A stretch of 64,000 nucleotides of DNA from Fonsecaea monophora (taxonomy: Eukaryota > Ascomycota > Eurotiomycetes > Chaetothyriales > Herpotrichiellaceae). How positions within the stretch are numbered: position 1 is the stretch's first letter; the number at the start of each line of letters is the position of its first letter. Made by a program: the position numbers and the translations under genes. Under the pieces are notes generated by a model. The model saw nothing but the letters and a program-made list of their open reading frames with translations. It was not told where the DNA came from and searched no databases. The stretch is from NCBI RefSeq assembly GCF_001642475.1, contig NW_019173934.1, positions 744,001-808,000 on the forward strand, in the 5' to 3' direction. Shown one piece after another: positions 1 through 9,678 of this stretch.

Positions 1-163
1 CGATCTTTGAGAGCACTCACGCCTGTTGTTCCCATTGGATGGAGCTCGAACGGGGATTTAGAGAATAGGTTTCGCCCTCAGCCGGAGCGGTGACCTGGAT
101 AGTCGCGACCAAACACGCCAATTCAACAAGAAGTAGCAACGACAGCGGGAGGAAACAAGACAT
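1..163 (-). CDS. Kre9/Knh1-like N-terminal domain cell-wall protein, first exon only (gene runs off the window)
   Basis: Only the 5' end of this gene is in the window. The ATG at 163 opens a 47-residue segment: a hydrophobic signal peptide (MSCFLPLSLLLLVELACLVA), then TIQVTAPAEGETYSLN and SSSIQWE. That order matches the start of the Kre9/Knh1 N-terminal domain in fungal Ser/Thr-rich GPI-anchored membrane proteins (a beta-sandwich beginning near 'I-x-V-T-x-P' and closing the first strand pair with 'I-x-W'). The exon ends at about 21 with codon phase 2, directly before a consensus donor GTGAGT (20-15), so the in-frame stop at 17-19 is intronic and not the end of the protein. The family is secreted and linked to beta-glucan/cell-wall assembly. 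The GNAT gene at 891 is divergent. The remainder, including the expected Ser/Thr region and GPI signal, lies outside. Confidence 0.72.
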
Positions 164-890
164 GGCAAAAGAGGATGAGGCGACGATTTTCAAACCAAAC
201 AACGGATAGAACGAGAAAGAAAGAGCTCTCCAACGGAAGGTTGTTCTTGAGCAGCATACATCCCAGCACATGGCCAGGGGACCTTTGGGCCCAGATACCA
301 CAGCCTTAGCGGGAGACACATGATTTGATCGACTTGGGCCTAGAATGCGATGATGGCGAGCAAATACGAGGTCTACCCCTCCTTTTCCAAGGAACGTAGC
401 GGTCAGCAAGAAGCAGTAAAGATTCCCTGTCGATTTGGCGATGGTCTAGGGCGAGGCCTGTTGTCCAAACATGACGCCAAGTGCCACCGCAAAGAGACGA
501 CGACGCTGCTGTCGATAGAAAGCAGGAGGACGTTGTATGAAGTGAGGTGTGAAGGCAAGAAGAGGAAATGATCGGAAGAAGGAGAGTCCCGGGATGCGGG
601 GCTATATTTATCCGAATACGACTGGACTCGGAAAAATCCACTCAGCAGCCACCGATGATGCCGACTCTTATCTACAAATGCAACCTAACCCACAACCTCG
701 ATCTTTTCTCTAACCTCACGCCGAGCTGGCACAGGACTGAAGTCGCATACAATCAGAACACTGACATATTGTCCAACTACAGTCCTGCATGGCAGTTCGA
801 GACCCAAGGCAACGTCATCTAGAGGAGTATCACAGCCTACATATACAGCCAAACCAGGTTCCCACGAGTTTCACCCGATAGACAAGCAAT
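164..890. other. Intergenic, divergent promoter region
   Basis: This 727-bp stretch separates the minus-strand wall-protein gene from the plus-strand acetyltransferase. I see short unrelated open frames but no codon pattern, motif or RNA gene that would support a gene. It presumably holds both promoters. Confidence 0.5.
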
Positions 891-1574
891 ATGGGCATTG
901 AAATACGCCCCATCACTTCAGCAGACATTCCCTCGGCGGTGGAATGCATCCAGCTTGCATTCGCCGACGATCCCTATCATCTGTGGGTCTTTGACGGTGC
1001 AAAGTTCAACAAGGAGCGCAACTTTGCTAGTCTCAAGGCAAAATGTGAGTGGGGGATGCGCAACGCATTGTTCTTTGTGGCCAAGGACACAGATGACAAA
1101 GAAGGCAGAGTGCTTGGAGTCAGCATGTGGATGAAGCCCCGAAACATCAACCAGAAGCAGACATGGTCCGAGTGGATCGACGACTACGTCCTCTGGTTCA
1201 AGCAGGGGTGGAATCTTCTCCGGTACCAGGGCCGTGGCGGGTTGAGGACGAATCGGTACTGGATCTGGAAGCGGGAGCAGGCCATTGCTCAGTCAGAAAT
1301 CTGGACTGACCCGGAAGGGTACTACTTCTGCAACATTGTCACCGTCAGGCCGGGCACCCAGGGAAAAGGAATCGGGCGCCAACTCTTCGAGATTGTCACC
1401 GACATGGCGGACAAAGAAGGCCGCCAGTGTTATCTGGAGTCTTCCAGGGACAAGCCCAACATTGCGATATATGAGAAGATGGGCTTTCGACTGGCCCGCA
1501 AGATGGTCTGCGAGGAGGGAGGGGATGTGTGCGACCTGTTCTGCATGGTCAGAGAGCCCCAGCCCAAGCCGTGA
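891..1574 (+). CDS. GNAT-family N-acetyltransferase
   Basis: Single-exon gene for a 227-residue protein of the Gcn5-related N-acetyltransferase fold, which moves an acetyl group from acetyl-CoA to an amine. The start GIEIRPITSADIPSAVEC is the usual first strand and helix of small GNATs. The acetyl-CoA binding motif A is VRPGTQGKGIGRQLFE at about residues 151-166, with the Q/R-x-x-G-x-G/A loop as QGKGIG. It is followed by motif B, with NIAIYEKMGFRL near residues 190-201. The Trp-rich middle (about residues 78-125) resembles fungal 'GNAT family acetyltransferase' proteins of unknown substrate. Residues around 135-150 (WTDPEGYYFCNIVTV) form the central strand before the CoA loop. Length is normal for the family and no introns are needed. 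The substrate cannot be read from sequence; it could act on a small molecule rather than a protein. Confidence 0.9.
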   Translation: MGIEIRPITSADIPSAVECIQLAFADDPYHLWVFDGAKFNKERNFASLKAKCEWGMRNALFFVAKDTDDKEGRVLGVSMWMKPRNINQKQTWSEWIDDYVLWFKQGWNLLRYQGRGGLRTNRYWIWKREQAIAQSEIWTDPEGYYFCNIVTVRPGTQGKGIGRQLFEIVTDMADKEGRQCYLESSRDKPNIAIYEKMGFRLARKMVCEEGGDVCDLFCMVREPQPKP

Positions 1575-3100
1575 ATTGGGCAGCCTGGATCGCACGTCCG
1601 CTAGGGCTTGCTGTATCTACAACCACAATGTTGATTCGCAAGCAGGCATGTCGTCGCCGTTCTCGTCTGATCAGTTAAGGGCACGAATGACGGAGACAAG
1701 AGCTGACTTCTGGGCGAGTTCTCAGTGTCATTGGCAGTCCATGCCCGGTGTCCAGTGTCCAGGGTGTGCTTGCCAGGGTGCTGCCGAAATCCTGACCGTC
1801 CGGCTCTTCAGCACAGCCTGTCAAACCATGTCGTTACCGGGGCCTGCTTCAATGTGCCTTCAAGGGGTAGTTGTTCATGCGCGGCTGACGCAGCGGCAGT
1901 CGATACTTGTATTTTTCTGCTTCCCCGGAACGACACTGACGAGATCCACGACGGAGAACGATGTGAGCTCCATGATTCGCGGTTCGTTGGCCAGGGAGCA
2001 GTTTGAGTCTGGAAGTCGTCCTCAAGCTGGTGGCAAGCTGTCAGATGAGACGCACTTTAGATGACATTTGTGGTGATGATTGATCCTGGCATTCTCAGTC
2101 TGCGACAGTAATTTGGACTGACAATTCAAAGTCAATGTAGTCTAAAACTTTTGAAAGCCAGGGTTTACCTTTTAGCAATGATTATTTTTATGTCCTGGAC
2201 AACTCGGGCACTCGAGCTGAAGTAAAACCCGAGGACCAGAGCACTCGGAGCCATCTCTTGTAGATTGTGTCCAATAACCCGCACGCTGGGAATGAACAGG
2301 AAGAACAGGGTTATTCTGGTATCAATTGCAAGAATGGATTGATCAGCGTATCCCACACCAACTCGACAAAATACGACTACCGAATACGGCCTCTCAAATA
2401 TGGATATTTCTCCTCAAAACGGCCGAGCGCCGCAGCAAGCAGCCTGGCTGCGTCTAAAATCCGCCTCCACTCGCGCCAGTCTCGAAAGGGTGTTTCAGAC
2501 TTGTCTGAAAGCGGTAGGTTTTTAAAATCGGTTTTCCGAGGCGCGGAGATAGACAAGGGTTCGCTTCCTGGCTGTGAGGACCTGTGAGTGGATGGTGGCG
2601 AGACAGGTGAGTCGTAAGTGGTCAGTGGGGGAGGAGAAAAGCAAAGATGCGTGACTGGGCTGGGTGCAATCCATCTCCGAGCGTCCCTAACATCCGTGCC
2701 CCTCGTTCCAACCAACCACAAGTTGTAGGAGACCAGAGTTTCGCGAAGGATGCATCAGAGCGAGTGAGTAGCATTGGTAGACACCTGCAGGCGTGGGCAG
2801 ATGTGTAGATGAGATGCGCAGATGGAGTTACTGGAGTTTACTTTGCCGCAACCCTTTACATCATCATTGACACTCACAAACAAACTTCCCACGCCCGCTT
2901 TCATTCGAGGCCGTCCTTCAGCTGGTGAGAGAGAGGGGTATAAATGTCGTTGAAAGGAAAGGACATGTGCTGAACACTTTCCATCTCTATCTCATTCTCA
3001 ATCTCAAGCCTCAAAACACTGTTTGTTGGGCAACTATATAAACCCGCATTTCATCACCAATCCTTGTCCAACACCTCCATCAACAATTTCTCCTCCCACA
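1575..3100. other. Intergenic region upstream of the alcohol dehydrogenase
   Basis: About 1.5 kb without a supported gene. A long frame that starts inside the acetyltransferase and runs to 2064 is a reading-frame shadow with Cys/Ser/Arg-rich composition. The last 160 bp look like a typical promoter and leader: a TATA-like element near 2939 followed by a CT-rich stretch (about 2980-3010). Confidence 0.5.
2939..2945 (+). promoter_or_regulatory. Candidate TATA box of the alcohol dehydrogenase gene
   Basis: TATAAAT lies 162 bp before the ADH start codon, directly after GAGAGGGG (an AGGGG stress-element-like core), and is followed by a pyrimidine-rich segment typical of fungal transcription-start regions. 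Position and sequence fit; no experiment is implied. Confidence 0.35.
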
Positions 3101-4296
3101 ATGGCTTCAAACCTGCCCAAGGAGTACAAGGTCGCCTTCTTCGAGGCCGCAGGTGAACCACTCAAGTTCAAGCAGGTCAAACTGGAGCTGCCAAAGCCGG
3201 GCGAAGTGCGTCCACTCCTTTCACCTCGTCAACTCTATACTAAGCTATACATTCTCAGATCTTGGTCAAGGTCCTTGCCTGTGGCGTTTGTCACTCCGAC
3301 CAAGTCGTTCGCTACGGAATCATGGGCAACAGATTCCCCATTATCCCCGGCCATGAGATCATTGGCGAGGTTGCTGCCGTACCGGATAGTGAGCATCGCT
3401 GGAAAGTGGGAGAACGCGTTGGCGGACCGTGGCACGGCGGTCATGACGGCACCTGTGTTGCGTGTCAGCGTGGGCTTTTCCAGATGTGTGAGAAGGCAGC
3501 AATCAACGGAGTCACCAGGGATGGAGTAAGTCTGTCCTCGTCGATGGCACGCTCGTTTCGCTGATCTCTATTTTTCCCCAGGGATATGCGGAATATGTCA
3601 TTCTCAGGACAGAGGCTGTTGTTCGAGTACCCACCGACGTTGACCCAGCTGAATTCTGCCCTGTACTTTGCGCCGGAGTGACCGTGTTCAACTGTAAGTT
3701 TGCACTCATCCTGTCGATCGTGCTCACCGGGCAAGACTGACTAGACGACCCCGGCAGCTTTGCGGCAACAAAGAGTCCTTGCTGGTTCGCTCGTTGCGGT
3801 CCAGGGACTCGGGGGTCTCGGACATCTTGCATTGCAGTATGTCAGTAAGATGGGGTACAGGACGGTCGCCATCTCCTCCAGTTCCGAAAAGAGGGAGTTC
3901 GCCACCCAGCTGGGAGCTCATGAATACATCGATGCATCTCAGGGCGACATTGGTGAACAGCTGCAGAAGTTGGGAGGCGCAGCGTGTATTCTGTTCACCG
4001 CGCCCAACGAGAAACTTATTCCTTCTTTGCTCACTGGGCTTGCGCCGGTGGGCAAGCTCATTATCCTGGCAGCAACAGCCCCCGTCGAAGTAAATACTGC
4101 CTTCATGATGGGCAAGGGCCTCAGTCTTCAGGCATGGCCCAGTGGACACGCTCTTGACAGTGAAGAAGCCATTTCGTTTGCTCAAATACACAATGTGCAC
4201 GTTATGATTGAGAAATTCCCACTGGATAAGGCCAACGAGGCCATGGAGAAGATGGTCAGCGGCAAGGTTCGGTTCCGAGGAGTGCTCATTCCATAG
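3101..4296 (+). CDS. Zinc-dependent alcohol dehydrogenase (medium-chain MDR family)
   Basis: Four exons (3101-3205, 3259-3525, 3582-3693, 3758-4296) give a 340-residue protein; all three introns are GT-AG and keep frame. It should interconvert alcohols and aldehydes or ketones with NAD(P). Catalytic zinc ligands are all visible: Cys43 in ACGVCHSD, His67 with Glu68 in GHEIIGEV, and the Cys of PVLCAGVTVFN around residue 153. The Rossmann motif is GLGGLGHLALQY in exon 4. The structural-zinc lobe is unusual: the four-ligand pattern reads Asp98-x2-Cys101-x2-Cys104-x7-Cys112 (GGHDGTCVACQRGLFQMC), so the first Cys is an Asp. The length and GVTRDGGYAEYV segment match fungal ADHs annotated as secondary or cinnamyl-type enzymes. 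The substrate is not known. The gene stands alone and has a TATA-type promoter. Confidence 0.95.
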
Positions 4297-5853
4297 GGTG
4301 GAGTGATCGGCTGGTAGCAAAAGTCAAGGAGCGCTGAAATATGATAGGACGCGATGGGCGACAGTTGACAGGATGGATAATACCAAGCAATATGCAAGCT
4401 CTTTGTGGTTTTGTGGGCGATGTGTTTCTCGTTTTCTGCACGGAACACGAACCCTAGGGTATGTGCTCGTCCAAGGCAACCATGGGGATACATATCAAAG
4501 ACAATAACAAATAACCCTGCAAAGTGGTTGGCAAAGGAGCCGCTCGTCCACGTCGCATGCGTCGCATGTCGCGGGTTGAATCCCGCAGCCACGAGCCTCA
4601 ACCCCTGGCACCCCTGACGGCTGCTCTTTGACCCAATCAACTCGCGTCTGTACCTGGCGATCATACACTTTCTGCTCCAAGTTTTCATCATCCACCTCAT
4701 CCACCGTCGTCCTCAGCATAGCGTCAGGGTCACTTGTGTCGCAGAATGAGCTTGGTGTCCTCGCACCATTCGTAGAAGGCCTCATGCCAGCCGCCCCGAA
4801 CAATGCCGCCGTCCCAGCTATGCCCATGCACCATGCAGGAGGGCACGCTGGTCCAACTTTCTTCACAATCACCTCCGCTCCCGGAGGTTACTGGCGCTCT
4901 CCCGATGGTGAAGCACACGTCTAATCCCCTGTTTCTCGTGTTCTGTGCACCTGTTGCAAGAGGCTGAACCTTCCATATCCTTTAAAGATTCTCACCCGAC
5001 CTCAGGAAACCCCTCCAGATAAGAGTCGAAGAAGCGAGCGGATCCTACTGCTGTCTTGACTCCCTTCCTCTACCCTCGTTTCGACGTTCGCCAATCCTCG
5101 GTGGGAAAAGAACAAGGCTCTCAGCCAAGTCAAAAGAGACGGCCATCTGATACAACAGAGACGAGACGGGACAAACATTTTTCATCCAACCGCTCCTCGA
5201 GCTGTACCCTCTCAACACGCAGCATCGGCTGTCACCGGCTTGGATCCGCTCGAGTATCCATCCACGAAGCTTTTGGCTTCATGCGAGGCTGAGCGCCTTT
5301 GATTGCGATCGGCGGAGATCTGTTGGCATCCCTTACAAGATCATCGTCTCCCAGATTACTTTGTCACATCCCGGCCGTCGGAAGTTCCAAGTGACGTAGG
5401 AGGGGGTGTTGATCTTCTGGCGAACAGGGTAGAAACATCGCCTGACCTCTGTGCCAGTGGTAAGGATACGATTGACTGGCGCCAGCGACGGATCGAAATT
5501 TTGTTAGTGAGGAAGACCTTGTTGTATTAGGGGACATCGAGACTTACCTTGCGGCCTCTACCTTCACCTCTGTCGACTCTCTACGAAACCCGCGGCGATG
5601 CAGGGACGTCTATTCCAGAGGTGGTGACGGTCATGTTGACTTTTGGCGCATCGATTTGATCTGGTCGACCATTCAAACTTCACTTTGGAGGGTTCTCTCG
5701 AGTGAACCAGTCACTGACTCGTGACATCTAAATTCTGCCGCACACAGAAACAAGATCCCAACCCTCTATCACAACAACACTTGAACCCCTCCTTCCTCCC
5801 TCGAGACACTCACATCAACCCCCTACCCCAATTTACTAGCAACTGCATTCGCG
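4297..5853. other. Intergenic region, possibly containing a decayed gene
   Basis: About 1.56 kb with no intact gene. The plus strand holds only unconvincing frames (for example around 5056-5530). The minus strand shows discontinuous protein-like patches, listed separately as a tentative relic. A perfect T-arm-like sequence at about 4568-4583 is not part of a tRNA. Confidence 0.45.
4733..5634 (-). pseudogene. Tentative gene relic, unrecognised product
   Basis: Reading the minus strand from an ATG at about 5634 gives MTVTTSGIDVPASPR, then after a one-base frame change STEVKVEAAR up to a good donor (GTAAGT near 5546). Further down, GSARFFDSYLEGFPEVG ends at another donor-like GTGAG near 4994. 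A third patch, CMVHGHSWDGG...GWHEAFYEWCEDTKLILRHK, reads between about 4840 and 4735 and then hits a stop. The patches look like real coding sequence but lie in different frames separated by stops, which suggests a broken gene or one whose splicing I cannot resolve. I do not recognise the family. Chance open frames remain a serious alternative. Confidence 0.2.
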
Positions 5854-6651
5854 ATGGAACTACGAATACGGTGTCAACTGATGTTGGCCATCATTTTCCA
5901 TGCCTTAATACGGAGCTCGTCTGCCAGCGTGTCGTACCCCTCCATCCAGGCCATTATCGGCTTCTCGTCCTCGTGTACGCTTGCGTACAGTACCCCAGTC
6001 AACAACTGCGATCTCAATGATTTTCGCGCCATTGGGGGGACAGGCAGTTGCTCAGCTAAATGTCAATCAAGTCTGGAGACGTCACAGCGATTAGTACAAC
6101 GGTTATGTTCAGGGGAAAAAGCAGACGGAAGTTCTCTGATCGGACAACTTTTTGTCGGCAATGTGGTGGACTTTCTGTGCGGGAACGTTGATACTGGCGC
6201 CACACTCGCGTCAACAACGCAGGAGACGACCGAAGCGACACAGACTTCGACTTTTGCAGAGACATCGATGAGCAGTACAGCATCATCGGAAACCAGCACC
6301 ACCGAGACATCGTCAGTGGCGTCTACGCTCACAACTTCTTTGAGCGCGACTGCGTCTGCGACCAAGACTACCAGTAGCACTTCCGAAAGCACTAATCAGT
6401 CGTCCTCTACATCGTCTGAATCTACGACTTCGACTCTCACGTCCACCTCATCTTCCTCGGAGAGCTCGAGCACTTCTTCAGCAGCTTCGTCCAGCAGGGC
6501 AGCAAACTCACAAGTTTCAGGGGGAGGCAGTGGCGGAGGAAGTCCCTTTGATGGGACATTCTCTTCGGCTGCTTCGTCGCACACTCTGCAGCTACACGGT
6601 GCAATATTTGTATTTGCCGGTTTGACTGTGCTCCTCCTAGAAGCGTGGTGA
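5854..6651 (+). CDS. Small Ser/Thr-rich GPI-anchored cell-wall protein
   Basis: Single exon, 265 residues. The N-terminus is a plausible secretion signal (hydrophobic MLAIIFHALI near residues 9-18, small residues SSSAS after it). Residues about 35-115 form a compact Cys-bearing domain with spaced cysteines (CDLND, GSCSAKC, RLCSG, DFLCGN) and the phrase LIGQLFVGNVVDFLC. This resembles the N-terminal Cys domain of several fungal secreted Ser-rich proteins. Residues about 118-215 are almost only Ser, Thr, Ala and Glu, suited to O-mannosylation. A short Gly/Ser linker (SGGGSGGGS) precedes a hydrophobic C-terminus (AIFVFAGLTVLLLEAW), which fits a GPI-attachment signal. It is probably an outer-membrane or wall protein; a specific role cannot be given. 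Confidence 0.8.
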   Translation: MELRIRCQLMLAIIFHALIRSSSASVSYPSIQAIIGFSSSCTLAYSTPVNNCDLNDFRAIGGTGSCSAKCQSSLETSQRLVQRLCSGEKADGSSLIGQLFVGNVVDFLCGNVDTGATLASTTQETTEATQTSTFAETSMSSTASSETSTTETSSVASTLTTSLSATASATKTTSSTSESTNQSSSTSSESTTSTLTSTSSSSESSSTSSAASSSRAANSQVSGGGSGGGSPFDGTFSSAASSHTLQLHGAIFVFAGLTVLLLEAW

Positions 6652-7584
6652 TGTCGGTCGATATCTGCAGGAGTGGGCAGACGGAAGCGGATCAATCTCA
6701 ATGGTCCAATATCCGCGCACAGGAATGATTACCGTTTACTTGTATGCATTGCAACTGGGAGGTCTGTGTGTCCGCCAGCAAAGCAGACCATAATTCAGGG
6801 GAGGCGCCATCGAGTTGGTTTATGGACCATCACTTAATGTCTACGCAAACTCGGCGCGGTAAGCAACAACGAACATGGACGATAACGACGACGACACACA
6901 ATACAAATGACGGCCGTTCTGGGCACAACGTGAGCTTTGAGCAAGAGCTGCTTTTTTCTTTTCTTGAGATGCGCATCAAGCGACGAGGTGCAGCGAGCGT
7001 CAATTTTTGGGGGGGCCGGAGGCGACGATTTGGTTTGCTGGGCAAGGCAGGTTTGTCGTGCTCCTGTGGACCTGGTAACGAGATTCGAGATGTGATGCTT
7101 TGTACAATAACCCATGACTGGGTGGAAACAGAATGAGCATTGTCATGTACTACTACGGAGAAAGACTGGCGCAGAGGCCGCAGTGAGCAAAAAGAAAAAG
7201 AAGCATAAATGTAGCACCAACAAGGGCTAGAAGATACCCATTACCCACTACCCATCTTGTCAAAATACACAGGATCAGAAACGAGTTTGTATGTTTTGCT
7301 TGTGCCATGGATTGTTTTATTTGCGGTCTCGTAGATGTCCTGGCTTGCGAGAGTGAGAGAAAAAGGTGGTGTTGGTGTTGCTGGAGGTGAAGGGAGAAGC
7401 AAAGCAATCTATGAGGGTATGAGGGAGCGAGGAGAGGAAGGCCATCCCATCCCATCCCATATCATTTATTCATTCATTCATTTCGCTCATGCATTGATCC
7501 TATCATTTGACCAATTCCTAGTCCGCCAGTGTAGGTATGTAGACGACGAAACGACCTCGACGTTTCTACTCAGAGTATTATGTA
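6652..7584. other. Intergenic region
   Basis: Roughly 930 bp between convergent genes. I see nothing beyond short chance frames and a CCCATCC-type repeat (7443-7460, three units of CCCAT plus ATTCATTCATTC at 7467-7480). Confidence 0.5.
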
Positions 7585-8175
7585 TCACGACAACCTCAAC
7601 TCGGCCAACACCTCTTCGATGCCTATATCCAGCTCTAGTTCCAGGTCCCTATTGCTTTTCCTATCCGTGTCCCTATCCATATCCATGGCCATAGCCATAT
7701 CCGTTCCCGTTCTCGTGCCTGAGTCCATTGTCATGTCCACATCCGCAACTCCCTCCCCCTCCCTCTCCCCTCCTCCCTGCCCACCGACCGCCTCGTGCCT
7801 GTGCGGGTGCCTGTCCCGCTGGTGCTGTCGGAGCCTGTGGCGGAGCACATTCTCCTCGAGATACGCCAGCATGAGGGCCCTCGCGTCGCGGTGCTGCCGA
7901 CTCTCGCGGCCCCAGGTGCGCTCGACGAGGGCGAGGTTGGCGCGGATCGTGGCCAGCACGTCCTGAACCTCGACCTCGAACTCGGCCTCGACTTGCCCTA
8001 TTGTGATGTGGGTTGTGGTGGTTGTAGGAGGAGAAGGATCAGGTCCACCTGGGTCGATGTCAATGGCGACAGGCGTCGAGCTTTTGTGGTTGTCTTGTTC
8101 CTGTTGCGATTCTGGAGACACGGACAAAGACAGAGACGACGTTTGGGTTTGGTTATTGATGATGATGATGGCCAT
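7585..8175 (-). CDS. Hypothetical low-complexity acidic protein
   Basis: Open frame of 196 residues from a true ATG at 8175. No known domain. The centre (about residues 58-118) looks like genuine helical protein: an acidic lead (VEAEFEVEVQDVLATI), then RANLALVERTWGRESRQH and ALMLAYLEENVLRHRLRQHQ. The N-terminal 55 residues are Ser/Thr/Pro-rich. Residues about 145-175 are a periodic Met/Ala/Asp stretch (TDMAMAMDMDRDTD) encoded by an imperfect hexamer repeat, followed by an acidic helix at the C-terminus (LELELDIGIEEVLAEL). Codon content is GC-rich in third positions over the helix, which favours coding, but repeat expansion could create such a frame by chance. Function unknown. Confidence 0.5.
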   Translation of the reverse strand: MAIIIINNQTQTSSLSLSVSPESQQEQDNHKSSTPVAIDIDPGGPDPSPPTTTTTHITIGQVEAEFEVEVQDVLATIRANLALVERTWGRESRQHRDARALMLAYLEENVLRHRLRQHQRDRHPHRHEAVGGQGGGEREGEGVADVDMTMDSGTRTGTDMAMAMDMDRDTDRKSNRDLELELDIGIEEVLAELRLS

Positions 8176-9678
8176 TGCCCGTCGCGATTTACTTGACTTG
8201 ATCTCTCTCTCTCAGGGCCAGTCGGTCCGTCAATGTGTGTGTCTCTGTGTTCGCTGCTCGGCTACGCCTCAGAGTTCATTTCTTGTTTTTAGGGGTTGTT
8301 GGTCGTGGTAACCATGGTTATGAAAGACTTTTTACCCCCCCTTTTTTTTTTCAAAAGCGTGAAAAATGCACGAGAACGGAGTAAGGTGTTAACTCATCTA
8401 CCTACATACTAGGTAGGTAGGTCGCATGTATGTATGTATGCATGTCTGAGAACTGTACTCGGTACTTGGTACTTGGTACAAGGGATCTCTAGCTTTTTAG
8501 CGCAAGGCTGCGATTTTCCCATGTCGATAATAATAATACCCCCCCTTCTATACCCCTATTATTAGGGACCTGGGTACCCAGCAAGCCAGGCCAGACCACT
8601 TTCCATTCATTCCACCTGCCCATGACTTCTACTAGAGGGATTCGTTTTCTGTCGACTCCATCACTGCCAACTAGATATATACCGACATATTATTCCGTAA
8701 TATTCTGATAGTCAGCTGTCGACTCTCAGCCGTCAGCCGTCATCTTGTCTTGTCAGCCGAGGAATCTGCGAGTGGTGGTAGTATAGCCAGCATCCTTTCC
8801 CTTCCCTTTCCTTTCCTTTTCGTGGTCTACACATTACCTCTTGTTCTCTGGTTCATCTCGCCCATAAAACACACACACCCTACCTCGGTTGGGCTAACTA
8901 GGTTGGTTGTCGACGCTTTCAACATCTCGTCTCCCTAATCTCTCTACTGCACAACAAGGCGGAACCTGTAATAATGACATCCCATGACTCAGGTTATCAC
9001 CTATCAAATGTCCATAGATCAAATCTGAGCCTAGTTGGCTGTCGCAAAGTGTCGGTGAATACAAGTAGACCTTTCATTAGCGCCTCTGGCTGTACCTATT
9101 CCAAGCCATCATATTGCCGTGGCCTTTCGTCCTCCTGCTAATAAAGCCTCGTCCCAAACCAGCGCCTTGCGTTTCAAAAAAGATCAAGGCCGCAACAAAT
9201 CCAACGTTCCCGCTTGTGCAATAAGGTCCGCCCGCCGTAATGTTCGCCGGGTCGTGTTTTACCTTTCCAAAAATTCAGCGTCCCTCAATGACTTGTGTCT
9301 GTAGGCGGCTCTTTGCTCGCCTCGCCTAGGTTCCGTCATTCCGTTTCACGCTGTGTGTGATCCTGACTCTGCTGGCCGTTGTGGAAACAGAAATATTCCT
9401 GCCGCTTGTGGTGCAGGTCTGGGTCCTTCATTGTGATATCCCGGCCTTTGAGAGTGATGTCCCGGCGGTCAATCGTTTGTCCCATATCTCCGCCCAATTT
9501 GGATGTGCCGCACAATAAGATCCGTTCCTTTATTATGAAGCGGATCAGCGTGTCTTGAGAAGCATGTAGCACCTCTGCAGGGCCATGCGACGGGAATCAC
9601 ACGATTCGTCGCCGTCGTATCGGTTGCAGGTCGATCGAAACTTGATATAATCCTCCCCGAAATCTTACAAAGAAGTGC
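8176..9678. other. Intergenic region with GTAC dyads and simple repeats
   Basis: About 1.5 kb without a supported gene. It has a tandem of the GTAC dyad at 8455-8479, AGGTAGGTAGGT at 8411-8422, GTATGTATGTATGCATG at 8427-8443, a C5-T9 homopolymer pair near 8335-8350 and a TTCCCTTCCC-type run near 8798-8820. Confidence 0.5.
8455..8479. repeat. Tandem GTAC-dyad repeat
   Basis: GTACTCGGTAC is followed without a gap by TTGGTAC twice, so four GTAC tetramers are spaced every seven bases. It is the densest copy of a dyad motif that recurs in other intergenic stretches of this window. Confidence 0.8.

Noticed and set aside
1285..2064. 259-codon plus-strand frame overlapping the acetyltransferase
   Set aside because: It is a frame shadow of the real gene that happens to stay open beyond it; Cys/Ser/Arg-rich, no motif.
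4564..4584. T-arm-like GCGGGTTGAATCCCGC
   Set aside because: No matching acceptor, D or anticodon arm can be drawn upstream, so it is not a tRNA.
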